Shown here piece after piece: positions 1 through 5,276 of a DNA stretch of 5,276 nt. Numbering within the stretch: the first letter of the stretch is position 1; every line of letters starts with the position of its first letter. A program made the position numbers and the translations under genes. The DNA lies in contig VGXJ01000144.1 of the NCBI GenBank assembly GCA_016873375.1, positions 1 through 5,276 on the forward strand. Reading direction: 5' to 3'. Source of the DNA: Phycisphaerae bacterium. Its GTDB lineage: Bacteria; Planctomycetota; Phycisphaerae; Phycisphaerales; SM1A02. Under the pieces are notes generated by a model. It was not told the origin of the DNA and did not search any database. It saw nothing but the letters and a program-made list of their open reading frames with translations.

Positions 1-1490
1 TGAACGTCTCCGCGTGGTGTCCTGCCTCGGGCGATCGTCATGGCCTGCACTGGTCGGATGGCGTGCTGACCGACCGTGATCCGGGCGCCAACGCCATTGA
101 TCTGCCGCCCGGCGCGTTCGCCGTGCCGGGTCTCATCGACGGTCATCTGCACCTGATCCTGGGCGGACTCGGCCTGGAGATGCTCGACCTCGCGTCGTGC
201 ACCTCCCGGGCGGAGGTCGAGCGCCTGGTGCGTGCCCGGCATGGCACCCTCGAATCCGGCCGCTGGCTGATCGCCCAAGGCTGGAACGAGGATCGATGGG
301 GCGGCGAGCAGCCGACCGCCGAATGGTTCGATGGACTCGATGGCCGGCAGGTCGTTGCATGGCGGATGGATCATCACGCTTGCGTCGTCAGCCGCAGCGT
401 GATGGCGCGGCTCGATCTCTCGTCCACTCCGGCCGGTGGCGACATCGTGCGTGATGCCGCAGGCTGCCCAACGGGACTGCTCAGAGAGGCCGCGGCCTGG
501 CACATCGCCAAGCCCGCGATCCCCGCACCGAGTGTGCGCGAGCGCCGCACCGCGCTCGATGCCGCCGTGCACCACCTGCATGCCCGGGGCGTGACCGGTG
601 TGGGCAGCATGGAGTACGGCGCTGACCTTGAACATGTGCTGGCACCATGCCGTCACGATCTGCCGCTGCGGATGGCGGTCACGCTCTTGGATCGCGATTG
701 GCCGCTCGATGTCACCCAGGGCGTGACCTTCGATCGCACCGATCGCCTTTGGGTGATCGGCTACAAGAGCTTCATCGATGGCACGCTCGGCTCGCGCACC
801 GCACGCATGCACGATCCGTACGCGGACGAACCGTCCACGAGCGGACTCTGGACCGAGCTTGCCGCCGATGGCCTGCTGCGCACCTGGGTGGAACATGTGC
901 TGGCCAACGGCCTCAGTCCGAGCATGCACGCGATCGGCGATGCAGCCCTGACGGCTGCGCTCGATGCGCTCGAGCGCGATGAGCGGCACATCGGCCGGAT
1001 CGAGCACGCACAGACCGCACGCGTGGAGGACATCGCACGCTGCGCGGGCAGGATCATCAGCATGCAGCCGCTGCACAAGGCAGAGGATGCTCCGAACGCG
1101 CCATCACGCCTCGGCGCATCACGCATGGATCGCTTCTTCCGGTTCCGTGACTTCGCGAACGCCGGTGCGCGACTGGTCTTCGGCAGCGACTGGCCGATCG
1201 TGACCTGCTGCCCGATCGCCGGCATGCGCGCCGCGATCACCGGGATCGACCGCACGGGTGCGGTCGTGGCGACTGAACAGTCGCTCACTCCCACCGAAGC
1301 CCTGTACGCCTACACCCTAGAAGCGGCGCAATCGCTTGGATTCCCCTCTGGCTGCGGCTCTCTCCACGCCGGTGCCCCCGCCGATCTCACGATCCTCGAT
1401 CGCGATCCGCGCACGGCCGATTGGGCCAGCGCTCCGCCGCGCGTGCTGATGACGATCGTGGCCGGCACGATCGTGTACCAGGCGAGCTGA
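1..1490 (+). CDS. YtcJ-type amidohydrolase (metal-dependent hydrolase), 5' end cut by window
   Basis: This is a cytoplasmic metal-dependent hydrolase of the amidohydrolase superfamily, closest in pattern to the YtcJ/NfdA-like (amidohydrolase 3) group, whose members cleave amide or formamide bonds. The substrate cannot be read from the sequence. Visible landmarks are the first metal motif DGHLH (His codons at 144 and 150), GWNEDRWG, a lysine in YKSFIDGTLGSRTA (codon 765) as the likely carboxylated metal-bridging residue, SMHAIGD (His at 927), RIEHAQ (His at 1005) and FGSDWP (catalytic Asp at 1188). The C-terminus has the usual GSLHAGAPADLTILDRDP segment that completes the small beta domain. 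The frame is open from base 3. A GTG at 63 would leave only 22 residues before VPGLIDGHLH, whereas the upstream codons (reading ..LHWSDGVLTDR..) fit the family's N-terminal beta domain, so the true start probably lies a few codons left of the window. It converges on the membrane protease gene. Confidence 0.9.
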   Translation, partial: NVSAWCPASGDRHGLHWSDGVLTDRDPGANAIDLPPGAFAVPGLIDGHLHLILGGLGLEMLDLASCTSRAEVERLVRARHGTLESGRWLIAQGWNEDRWGGEQPTAEWFDGLDGRQVVAWRMDHHACVVSRSVMARLDLSSTPAGGDIVRDAAGCPTGLLREAAAWHIAKPAIPAPSVRERRTALDAAVHHLHARGVTGVGSMEYGADLEHVLAPCRHDLPLRMAVTLLDRDWPLDVTQGVTFDRTDRLWVIGYKSFIDGTLGSRTARMHDPYADEPSTSGLWTELAADGLLRTWVEHVLANGLSPSMHAIGDAALTAALDALERDERHIGRIEHAQTARVEDIARCAGRIISMQPLHKAEDAPNAPSRLGASRMDRFFRFRDFANAGARLVFGSDWPIVTCCPIAGMRAAITGIDRTGAVVATEQSLTPTEALYAYTLEAAQSLGFPSGCGSLHAGAPADLTILDRDPRTADWASAPPRVLMTIVAGTIVYQAS

Positions 1491-1530
1491 CGGTCGCCGC
1501 ATCAACCGTTGAGGAACCGTTCGGCGACGG
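1491..1530. terminator. Possible bidirectional terminator hairpin in the convergent gap
   Basis: Bases 1493-1499 (GTCGCCG) are perfectly complementary to 1522-1528 (CGGCGAC), giving a 7 bp GC-rich stem. The outer pair 1491/1530 also matches across one mismatch. The loop is long, about 22 bases, and contains two copies of AACCGTT. The structure spans the 11-base gap and the 3' end of the membrane protease gene. No T-run follows on either strand, so a termination role is only suggested by position. Confidence 0.3.
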
Positions 1531-2161
1531 CCAAGTACCACTTCGCACCGGTGAGCGCTGCGTCGAAGATGAGATCGCCCGCTCCGAGGAAGACGATCGC
1601 CAGCAAGACGAACACGGATGCCCCCGCGACTTCGGGCCGGTTGAAGAACGAGTACGCCTTGATCGAGACGCCCGCGGCGATGCGCGAACCATCGAGGGGC
1701 GGAACCGGCAGCAGGTTCAGAATCGCGAGTGCAAGATTGATGTAACCGGCCAGCCAGAGCAAGAGCGTGGCGCGCTCACCGATGGCCAGGCTCTTCGCCG
1801 AGGCGACCGCAAGCACGGTGAGCGCGACGAACGCGATCGCCACGTTCATCATCGGGCCCGCGAACGCGACCCAGCCCATGCTGCGGCGACCGTTCCGCAT
1901 GCGTGATGGATCGACCGGCATCAACCCCCACGCGATGCCCACGACCGCGAACATCAGCAACGAGGCCCACCCCATGTGCACCAGCGGGTTCCACGTCATG
2001 TGGCCAAGCTCGATGGGCGTGCGGTCACCTTGCCAGATCGCGGCCCAACCATGCGCCAGCTCATGGAGCGTGATGCTGAAGATCACGATGAGGGCATAGC
2101 CCGCCACCATCCATGCCCCGTAGTCCTGATACCACTGGTGAACCCACCAACCGCTGCTCAT
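1502..2161 (-). CDS. Site-2 protease family (M50) membrane zinc metalloprotease
   Basis: This is an integral membrane protease of the S2P/M50 family (small SpoIVFB/YwhC-like form), which cleaves substrates inside or near the bilayer. From the ATG at 2161 it is 219 residues. HELAH (residues 33-37) lies in the first hydrophobic segment and supplies two zinc-binding histidines and the catalytic Glu34. GPMMN (102-106) is in the third segment. NLLPVPPLDGSR (149-160) holds the likely third ligand, Asp157. Hydrophobic stretches fall near residues 17-32, 66-81, 97-120, 130-152 and 181-205. There is no PDZ or CBS domain, so this is the minimal form. A GTG at 2251 would add 30 residues rich in Arg, Ala and Ser; I prefer the ATG because the family begins close to the first membrane segment. 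No clear Shine-Dalgarno sequence precedes it. Its substrate is unknown and its neighbours do not suggest one. Confidence 0.9.
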   Translation of the reverse strand: MSSGWWVHQWYQDYGAWMVAGYALIVIFSITLHELAHGWAAIWQGDRTPIELGHMTWNPLVHMGWASLLMFAVVGIAWGLMPVDPSRMRNGRRSMGWVAFAGPMMNVAIAFVALTVLAVASAKSLAIGERATLLLWLAGYINLALAILNLLPVPPLDGSRIAAGVSIKAYSFFNRPEVAGASVFVLLAIVFLGAGDLIFDAALTGAKWYLAVAERFLNG

Positions 2162-2224
2162 GCGGCGCAGGCTACTGCTGATGCCCCGATAACGCGCCGC
2201 GGCGCGACCCGCCGTACTGGCCCC

Positions 2225-2252
2225 TTGCAGCGAGTCGCCGGTTCCGTACACT
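2225..2252 (+). promoter_or_regulatory. Candidate sigma70-type promoter for the rpsP operon
   Basis: TTGCAG at 2225-2230 and TACACT at 2247-2252 are separated by 16 bases. They match the -35 and -10 consensus at three and four positions of six. Transcription would begin near 2259 and leave a leader of about 140 bases before rpsP. This is the best-placed pair I could find in the divergent intergenic region, but the match is modest and chance is possible. Confidence 0.3.
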
Positions 2253-2345
2253 GCTCGACTCGCATCCGCGTCCCAAAGGCGCGCCGCACGGCCCCATCCA
2301 CCGCGACCACGCGTCGCAGGGCTCCACGGCTCGCCCGGTCAGCGA

Positions 2346-2377
2346 CCTCGGCCACTGTGGCCCGGGGCGCCCCGAGG
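2346..2377 (+). promoter_or_regulatory. GC-rich dyad symmetry in the rpsP leader
   Basis: Several inverted repeats overlap here. CCTCGG (2346-2351) pairs with CCGAGG (2372-2377). GGCCA (2350-2354) pairs with TGGCC (2358-2362) around a 3-base loop. Bases 2363-2374 form a perfect 12-base palindrome (CGGGGCGCCCCG). The stems partly exclude each other, so an RNA leader could fold in alternative ways just upstream of the rpsP ribosome binding site. It could be an attenuator, a protein-binding site or simply the result of high GC. No T-run follows, so an ordinary intrinsic terminator is unlikely. Confidence 0.3.
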
Positions 2378-2388
2378 GAAGCGCAACA

Positions 2389-2393
2389 CGGAG
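2389..2393 (+). promoter_or_regulatory. Ribosome binding site of rpsP
   Basis: CGGAG lies 7 bases before the ATG at 2401, at good Shine-Dalgarno spacing. It fixes the rpsP start and is the clearest ribosome binding site in the window. Confidence 0.6.
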
Positions 2394-2400
2394 TCATCAC

Positions 2401-2745
2401 ATGGTTGTCCTTCGCCTGAAGAAGATGGGTCGCATCCATCGTCCGTTCTATCGCCTGTCCGCCATGGACAAGCGCTCGCCGCGCGACGGCGCCGTCATCG
2501 AGGCCCTGGGCTGGTTCGATCCGCTCGGCACCGAAGGCAAGCAGTGGAACCTCAACACCGATCGCATCGTGCACTGGCTCTCCGTCGGCGCACAGCCTTC
2601 GGAAACCGTGGTTGACCTGCTCAAGCGCGCCAACATCACGCCGACCGTCGGCAAGGGCAAGCGCCCGATCTCGAAGCAGTACGAGGTCACCCGCGCCCGC
2701 GGCCACACCAAGCTCAAGCCCGCCGCGGCTCCCGCGAAGAAGTGA
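2401..2745 (+). CDS. rpsP: 30S ribosomal protein S16
   Basis: S16 binds 16S rRNA early in assembly of the small ribosomal subunit. The 114-residue product has the family signature in order: VVLRLKKMGRIHRPFYRL at residues 2-19, then SPRDG, an ALGWFDPL segment near residues 34-41, WLSVGAQPSETV in the middle and a VDLLKRANI helix. The last 30 or so residues form a basic Lys/Ala-rich tail, as is common in longer bacterial S16 proteins. The start is set by the CGGAG site 7 bases upstream. It is the first gene of a tight forward run with trmD 17 bases downstream. RimM, which usually sits between S16 and TrmD in bacteria, is absent here. Confidence 0.97.
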   Translation: MVVLRLKKMGRIHRPFYRLSAMDKRSPRDGAVIEALGWFDPLGTEGKQWNLNTDRIVHWLSVGAQPSETVVDLLKRANITPTVGKGKRPISKQYEVTRARGHTKLKPAAAPAKK

Positions 2746-2762
2746 ACTGACCACACCGCGCC

Positions 2763-3530
2763 ATGGCCATCCGCCTGGACATCCTCACGCTCTTCACCGA
2801 GATGTTCCCTGCCGTGCTGCACGCCAGCATGACCGGGCGGGCGATCTCGTCGGGAGCCATCGAGGTGCACACGCACGACATCAGGGCGTGGGCGGACAAC
2901 AAGCATCAGAAGGTCGACGACCGTCCGTTCGGCGGCGGTCCCGGCATGGTGCTCATGGCTGGTCCGGTGGCCGATGCCGTCGAAGCCGTCCAGGCGATGG
3001 ATGCACGCCTAGCGCGCCGCATCCTGCTCTCGCCCAGCGGCCGACCGCTCACGCAGCGCCTGGTCGAGGATCTTGCATCCTCGCCGCGCGTCATGCTCGT
3101 GTGCGGCCACTACGAAGGCATCGACCAGCGTGCGATCGACTCGCTCGGGCTCGAGGAAGTGAGCATCGGTGACTTCGTCGTCTCCGGTGGCGAGCTTCCC
3201 GCCATGCTCATGGTCGATGCGATCGCCCGCCTCCAACCGGGCGTGCTGGGCCACGAACTCAGCGCCGCGCAAGACAGCTTCTCGCTCCGCGATCCACAGG
3301 GCCGTCCGCTCCTGGACTGCCCCCACTACACCCGTCCCCGCGATTGGCGCGGGCACTCCGTTCCCCCCGTGCTGCTCGATGGTGACCATGCCGCAATCGC
3401 GGCCTGGCGTCTTGAGCAGCAGGTCGAGCGCACGCGCGAGCGTCGTCCCGACCTCCTTGAACCGCGACCTCTGGGACATGCGCCCACGTCGCCACGCCAC
3501 AACGGCCTGTGCACCCCGTGCCCATGCTGA
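2763..3530 (+). CDS. trmD: tRNA (guanine37-N1)-methyltransferase TrmD
   Basis: TrmD transfers a methyl group from S-adenosylmethionine to N1 of G37, next to the anticodon, which helps prevent +1 frameshifting. It acts as a cytoplasmic SPOUT-class dimer. The 255-residue protein shows DILTLF near the start, VDDRPFGGGPGMVL (51-64), the trefoil-knot SAM-binding segments LSPSGRPL (89-96), CGHYEGID (114-121) and SIGDFVVSGGELPAM (134-148), then PGVLG and QDSFS, whose Asp171 corresponds to the proposed catalytic base. It continues through HYTRPRDWRG to the terminal RRPDLL. A tail of about 23 residues ending in CTPCPC follows the point where most family members stop. The 17 bases after rpsP lack a good Shine-Dalgarno sequence, so translation may depend on ribosomes leaving rpsP or on a non-SD mechanism. 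ATG at 2763 gives the expected N-terminus. Confidence 0.97.
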   Translation: MAIRLDILTLFTEMFPAVLHASMTGRAISSGAIEVHTHDIRAWADNKHQKVDDRPFGGGPGMVLMAGPVADAVEAVQAMDARLARRILLSPSGRPLTQRLVEDLASSPRVMLVCGHYEGIDQRAIDSLGLEEVSIGDFVVSGGELPAMLMVDAIARLQPGVLGHELSAAQDSFSLRDPQGRPLLDCPHYTRPRDWRGHSVPPVLLDGDHAAIAAWRLEQQVERTRERRPDLLEPRPLGHAPTSPRHNGLCTPCPC

Positions 3531-3550
3531 ACGGCCATCCGGGCCCATGC
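3501..3550 (+). repeat. Imperfect direct repeat across the trmD stop codon
   Basis: AACGGCC followed by GCCCATGC occurs at 3501-3507 and 3520-3527, and again at 3530-3536 and 3543-3550. The second unit is 6 bases shorter in its middle. The stop codon of trmD (3528-3530) sits at the junction of the two units. This resembles a small local duplication and coincides with the odd cysteine-containing end of TrmD. The second unit also contains a 4 bp GGGC/GCCC hairpin (3541-3544 with 3551-3554) just before the rplS ribosome binding region. Confidence 0.4.
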
Positions 3551-3569
3551 GCCCAAGGTTGAGATTTCC

Positions 3570-3947
3570 ATGAACCGCAGCAAGATCCTCGAAGACGTCG
3601 TCGCCGGCCAGGTCAAGCCTGAAGGCACCACCCCCCAGCTCAAGGTGGGTGACACCCTCGATGTGCACTACAAGATCATCGAAGGCGACAAGGAGCGCGT
3701 ACAGGTCTTCCAGGGCGTGCTCATCGCCCAGAAGGGCCGTGGCATCAACAAGATGATCACGGTGCGCCGCATCGTCGCCAACGAAGGCGTCGAGCGCATC
3801 TTCCCGCTCAACTCGCCCCGCGTCGAGAAGGTTGAAGTGCTCCGCCGCGCGGAAGTGCGCCGCGCGAAGCTCTACTACCTGCGCGATCGCCAGGGCAAGA
3901 GCCGTCGCCTCCGCGAAGACCGCGAAGGCTCGAAGGCCAGCGCCTGA
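3570..3947 (+). CDS. rplS: 50S ribosomal protein L19
   Basis: L19 is a large-subunit protein located at the interface with the 30S subunit. The 125-residue product is close to the usual family length. It shows VGDTLDVHYKIIEGDKERVQVFQGVLIA, then the glycine- and arginine-containing ITVRRI segment, GVERIFPLNSP (about residues 73-83) and the C-terminal RRAKLYYLRDRQGKSRRLRE stretch typical of L19. AAGG at 3555-3558 and GAGA at 3561-3564 precede the ATG; the first is 11 bases away and the second 5, so the ribosome binding site is serviceable but not strong. It follows trmD after 39 bases and leads into queD after 9, all on one strand and presumably one transcript. Confidence 0.97.
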   Translation: MNRSKILEDVVAGQVKPEGTTPQLKVGDTLDVHYKIIEGDKERVQVFQGVLIAQKGRGINKMITVRRIVANEGVERIFPLNSPRVEKVEVLRRAEVRRAKLYYLRDRQGKSRRLREDREGSKASA

Positions 3948-3956
3948 TCGCGCGGC

Positions 3957-4325
3957 ATGCGGATCCGGCTGGCGAAGTCGTTCTCGTTCGAGGCGGCGCA
4001 CTTCCTGCCCTCCTTCCCGGAGGGTCACAAGTGCCGCCGCCTCCATGGCCATTCATTCACAGTTGATGTGGTCGTCGAAGGGCCGCTCGATCCTGTGCGC
4101 GGCTACCTCGTGGACTACGGCGACATCAAGCGGGCCGTGGCTCCGCTCCAGGATGAACTCGACCATCGGCTGCTGAATGACCTTCCCGGACTCGCCAATC
4201 CCACCAGCGAGATGCTGGCCGTCTGGGTGTGGGACCGGCTGCACCCCGTCCTCCCCATGCTCGCCGAGGTGATCGTGCATGAGACTTGCACCAGCCGCTG
4301 CGAGTATCGCGGGCCGACAGCATGA
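3957..4325 (+). CDS. queD: 6-carboxy-5,6,7,8-tetrahydropterin synthase (QueD)
   Basis: QueD converts 7,8-dihydroneopterin triphosphate to 6-carboxytetrahydropterin, the first committed step toward preQ0 and then queuosine at tRNA position 34. The 122-residue protein follows the E. coli QueD pattern closely. Zinc ligands are His15 (FEAAH), His30 and His32 (LHGHSF). The catalytic cysteine is Cys26 (EGHKC), the Asp-His pair is Asp69-His70 (LDHRLLND), NPTSE occupies 81-85, and Glu109 lies in VHETC. The HKC and ETCTSRCEYRG segments favour QueD over mammalian-type 6-pyruvoyl-tetrahydropterin synthase. It starts 9 bases after rplS, and its TGA overlaps the ATG of the next gene. QueC, QueE and QueF are not in the window and would be expected elsewhere in the genome. 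Confidence 0.95.
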   Translation: MRIRLAKSFSFEAAHFLPSFPEGHKCRRLHGHSFTVDVVVEGPLDPVRGYLVDYGDIKRAVAPLQDELDHRLLNDLPGLANPTSEMLAVWVWDRLHPVLPMLAEVIVHETCTSRCEYRGPTA

Positions 4326-4942
4326 TCCGGCCCACCCTGACGGCCGACCGCATGCGCGCGGGCGCGTGCACGGCCATGGCGGCCGGAACCATCACAGCGG
4401 ACGGCACCCCGTGGGGTGCATGGCTGCAGGGCAGCCTGCTCGACCCGGGCGAATGGCCCGAGGCGACGCCACGCGTGCTCGTGTTCACCGGCTCCCTCTC
4501 AGGCTCGCCGGACGATGGGGACCTGCGCAACTGGATGCCTGCCGGCATCGAGGCCTGCCGCAGCGCGCTCGGCTCCGCGCGTAAACGCGCCGAAGATCGC
4601 GGCCAGCGGCTCCTGGTCGTGCCTCACGCGCTGCACTTGGTCAGCGACCTGCACTCGACGCTGCGACTCCTTCGCGAGCATCAGGGCATCGGCCTGGCGC
4701 TTGCGCCGGCTGCACTGCTCACAGCCAGCATGCTCGACCACGCCGGAGATCATCTCGCTCGCATCCTCGGCACGCTCGGCCCCGTCGCCGATGCGATCAT
4801 CCTCCATGACCTCGCCCGGTGCGTCGACCAGGACGGCGAGCCGTCCGTCAAGGCTTGCCCGTGGGGACGCGGCGTGCTCGATCCAGCCTTGGTCGCCTCA
4901 CTCATGCCGTCTGGTGTGCACACGCTGACCCTCGATCGCTGA
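4322..4942 (+). CDS. Unassigned protein resembling a shortened sugar phosphate isomerase/AP endonuclease 2-type TIM barrel
   Basis: I do not recognise a specific function. From the ATG at 4322 the protein is 206 residues, with no membrane segment or signal peptide visible. Its second half reads like the C-terminal half of the xylose isomerase-like/AP endonuclease 2 family. A helix of the SARKRAEDRG type leads into strand RLLVVPH (96-102), where relatives usually have a Glu. Then comes LVSDLHSTLRLL, strand IGLALAPA (123-130), where relatives usually have a metal-binding Asp, strand ADAIILHD (156-163) and PWGRGVLDPALVASL (180-194). Family members are usually 250-300 residues, so the N-terminal strands appear shortened. 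The apparent loss of acidic ligands suggests a binding or altered-chemistry role. ATGA overlap with queD implies coupled translation; a TTG at 4286, inside queD, is a weaker start. The family call rests on motif memory only. Confidence 0.5.
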   Translation: MIRPTLTADRMRAGACTAMAAGTITADGTPWGAWLQGSLLDPGEWPEATPRVLVFTGSLSGSPDDGDLRNWMPAGIEACRSALGSARKRAEDRGQRLLVVPHALHLVSDLHSTLRLLREHQGIGLALAPAALLTASMLDHAGDHLARILGTLGPVADAIILHDLARCVDQDGEPSVKACPWGRGVLDPALVASLMPSGVHTLTLDR

Positions 4943-4950
4943 CGGCGCAG

Positions 4951-4984
4951 ACCTCGCACCTCGCGCTGGACCGCAGCACGAGGT
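4951..4984. terminator. Likely bidirectional terminator hairpin between convergent genes
   Basis: ACCTCG (4958-4963) pairs with CGAGGT (4979-4984). After one C/A mismatch, GCTG (4965-4968) pairs with CAGC (4974-4977), closing a 5-base loop at 4969-4973. This gives ten base pairs in the 42-base gap between a forward and a reverse gene, ending exactly before the stop codon of the reverse gene. ACCTCGC is also tandemly repeated at 4951-4957 and 4958-4964, which permits a slipped alternative stem. There is no T-run on either strand, but terminators without a T-run are common in GC-rich bacteria. Confidence 0.55.
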
Positions 4985-5276
4985 TCACTCCGAGAGTTCG
5001 ACCGTCCAGTACGCCTCGTCGAGGAATGCCTTCCACGACTGATAGCGCGGGCTTCCCAGCCGCAGCGCGATGGCGGGATTTCGTTTGGGTTTCACGGGAA
5101 CCTTGACCAGTCGCATGTTCGCCTGCTGGGGCGTGCGGCCGCCCTTGCGCGCATTGCAGCGCACGCACGCGCACACAAGGTTGGTCCAGCTGTTCTCGCC
5201 GCCCTGCACGCGCGGCACGACATGGTCGAGCGTGAGTTCCTTCGTGCTGAAGTGCTTGCCGCAGTACTGGCAGCGG
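4985..5276 (-). CDS. HNH endonuclease, C-terminal part (N-terminus beyond the right edge)
   Basis: This is a small HNH nuclease domain protein, about 96 residues of which lie inside the window; the frame remains open to base 5275. In order from the edge the protein shows CQYCG (zinc cysteines), LTLDHVVPR (the Asp-His of the HNH core, codons at 5227-5222), SWTNLV (the Asn), then CVRCNARKGGRTP (second zinc Cys pair and the third HNH position). The C-terminal W..FLDEAYWTVEL end is, from my memory, characteristic of a widespread chromosomal HNH family in cyanobacteria and planctomycetes. The family is usually about 180 residues, so roughly half is missing. A GTG at 5218 should not be taken as the start because the zinc cysteines and the catalytic His lie upstream of it. 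Role in the cell is unknown; no restriction or phage gene is adjacent. Confidence 0.88.
   Translation of the reverse strand, partial: RCQYCGKHFSTKELTLDHVVPRVQGGENSWTNLVCACVRCNARKGGRTPQQANMRLVKVPVKPKRNPAIALRLGSPRYQSWKAFLDEAYWTVELSE

Noticed and set aside
63..65. GTG as the start of the amidohydrolase
   Set aside because: Upstream codons in the same frame match the N-terminal beta-domain pattern and there is no in-frame stop before the window edge, so the gene is better read as 5' truncated by the window.
761..1294. Reverse open frame of 177 codons inside the amidohydrolase gene
   Set aside because: The forward strand carries the family's catalytic motifs; the reverse translation is Ser/Arg/Ala-rich and featureless.
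2162..2251. 30-residue N-terminal extension of the membrane protease from GTG
   Set aside because: The added residues are low-complexity and Arg/Ser/Ala-rich, unlike the family, and the extension would run across the candidate rpsP promoter.
2158..2754. Reverse open frame spanning the intergenic region and rpsP
   Set aside because: It is antisense to rpsP and overlaps the start of the protease gene; no family signature. The 2162-2400 stretch also lacks a convincing forward gene.
3009..4052. Long reverse open frame of 347 codons opposite trmD and rplS
   Set aside because: It lies antisense to two unmistakable conserved genes, has a composition typical of high-GC shadow frames and shows no recognisable motif.
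4286..4321. TTG start for the gene after queD
   Set aside because: The ATG at 4322 forms the common ATGA coupling overlap, and the extra 12 residues would lie wholly within queD coding sequence.
4985..5276. HNH gene as part of a mobile intron, phage or restriction system
   Set aside because: No intron, integrase, terminase or methyltransferase is visible, and the C-terminal motif fits a common chromosomal HNH family; only the sequence beyond the right edge could change this.

Overview
The window is GC-rich (my visual estimate is 60-65 percent) and almost entirely coding, consistent with a free-living bacterium. It holds eight protein genes, two of them cut by the window edges. No rRNA, tRNA, CRISPR array, insertion sequence or other mobile element is visible. 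The S16-TrmD-L19 cluster without RimM, the QueD gene directly behind it, and a small HNH nuclease of a type I associate with planctomycetes and cyanobacteria together suggest a high-GC planctomycete, perhaps a Phycisphaerae-like lineage. This placement is an inference from gene content and style and was not tested.

Layout: (1) 1-1490 (+), most of a YtcJ-type amidohydrolase whose first few codons lie left of the window. (2) 1502-2161 (-), a site-2-type membrane metalloprotease, tail to tail with the amidohydrolase and separated from it by only 11 bases. (3) 2162-2400, the only sizeable non-coding stretch. It separates divergent genes and carries a possible promoter and GC-rich dyads ahead of the ribosomal protein genes. 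(4) 2401-4942 (+), a compact run of five genes: rpsP (S16), trmD, rplS (L19), queD and an unassigned protein resembling the sugar-phosphate-isomerase/AP-endonuclease-2 TIM-barrel family. Gaps are 17, 39 and 9 bases, and the last pair overlaps by an ATGA. (5) 4943-4984, a short convergent gap nearly filled by a strong hairpin that may terminate transcription from both sides. (6) 4985-5276 (-), the C-terminal part of an HNH endonuclease that continues beyond the right edge.

The five-gene run is coherent. S16 and L19 are ribosome components. TrmD methylates G37, and QueD supplies a precursor for queuosine at position 34 of the tRNA anticodon loop. Translation machinery and anticodon-loop modification may therefore be co-transcribed. 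The last gene of the run is the most open question: it looks like a shortened TIM-barrel enzyme that has lost metal-binding residues, and it is translationally coupled to queD. I found no clear evidence of a wholly new system here; the remaining observations are small and local.
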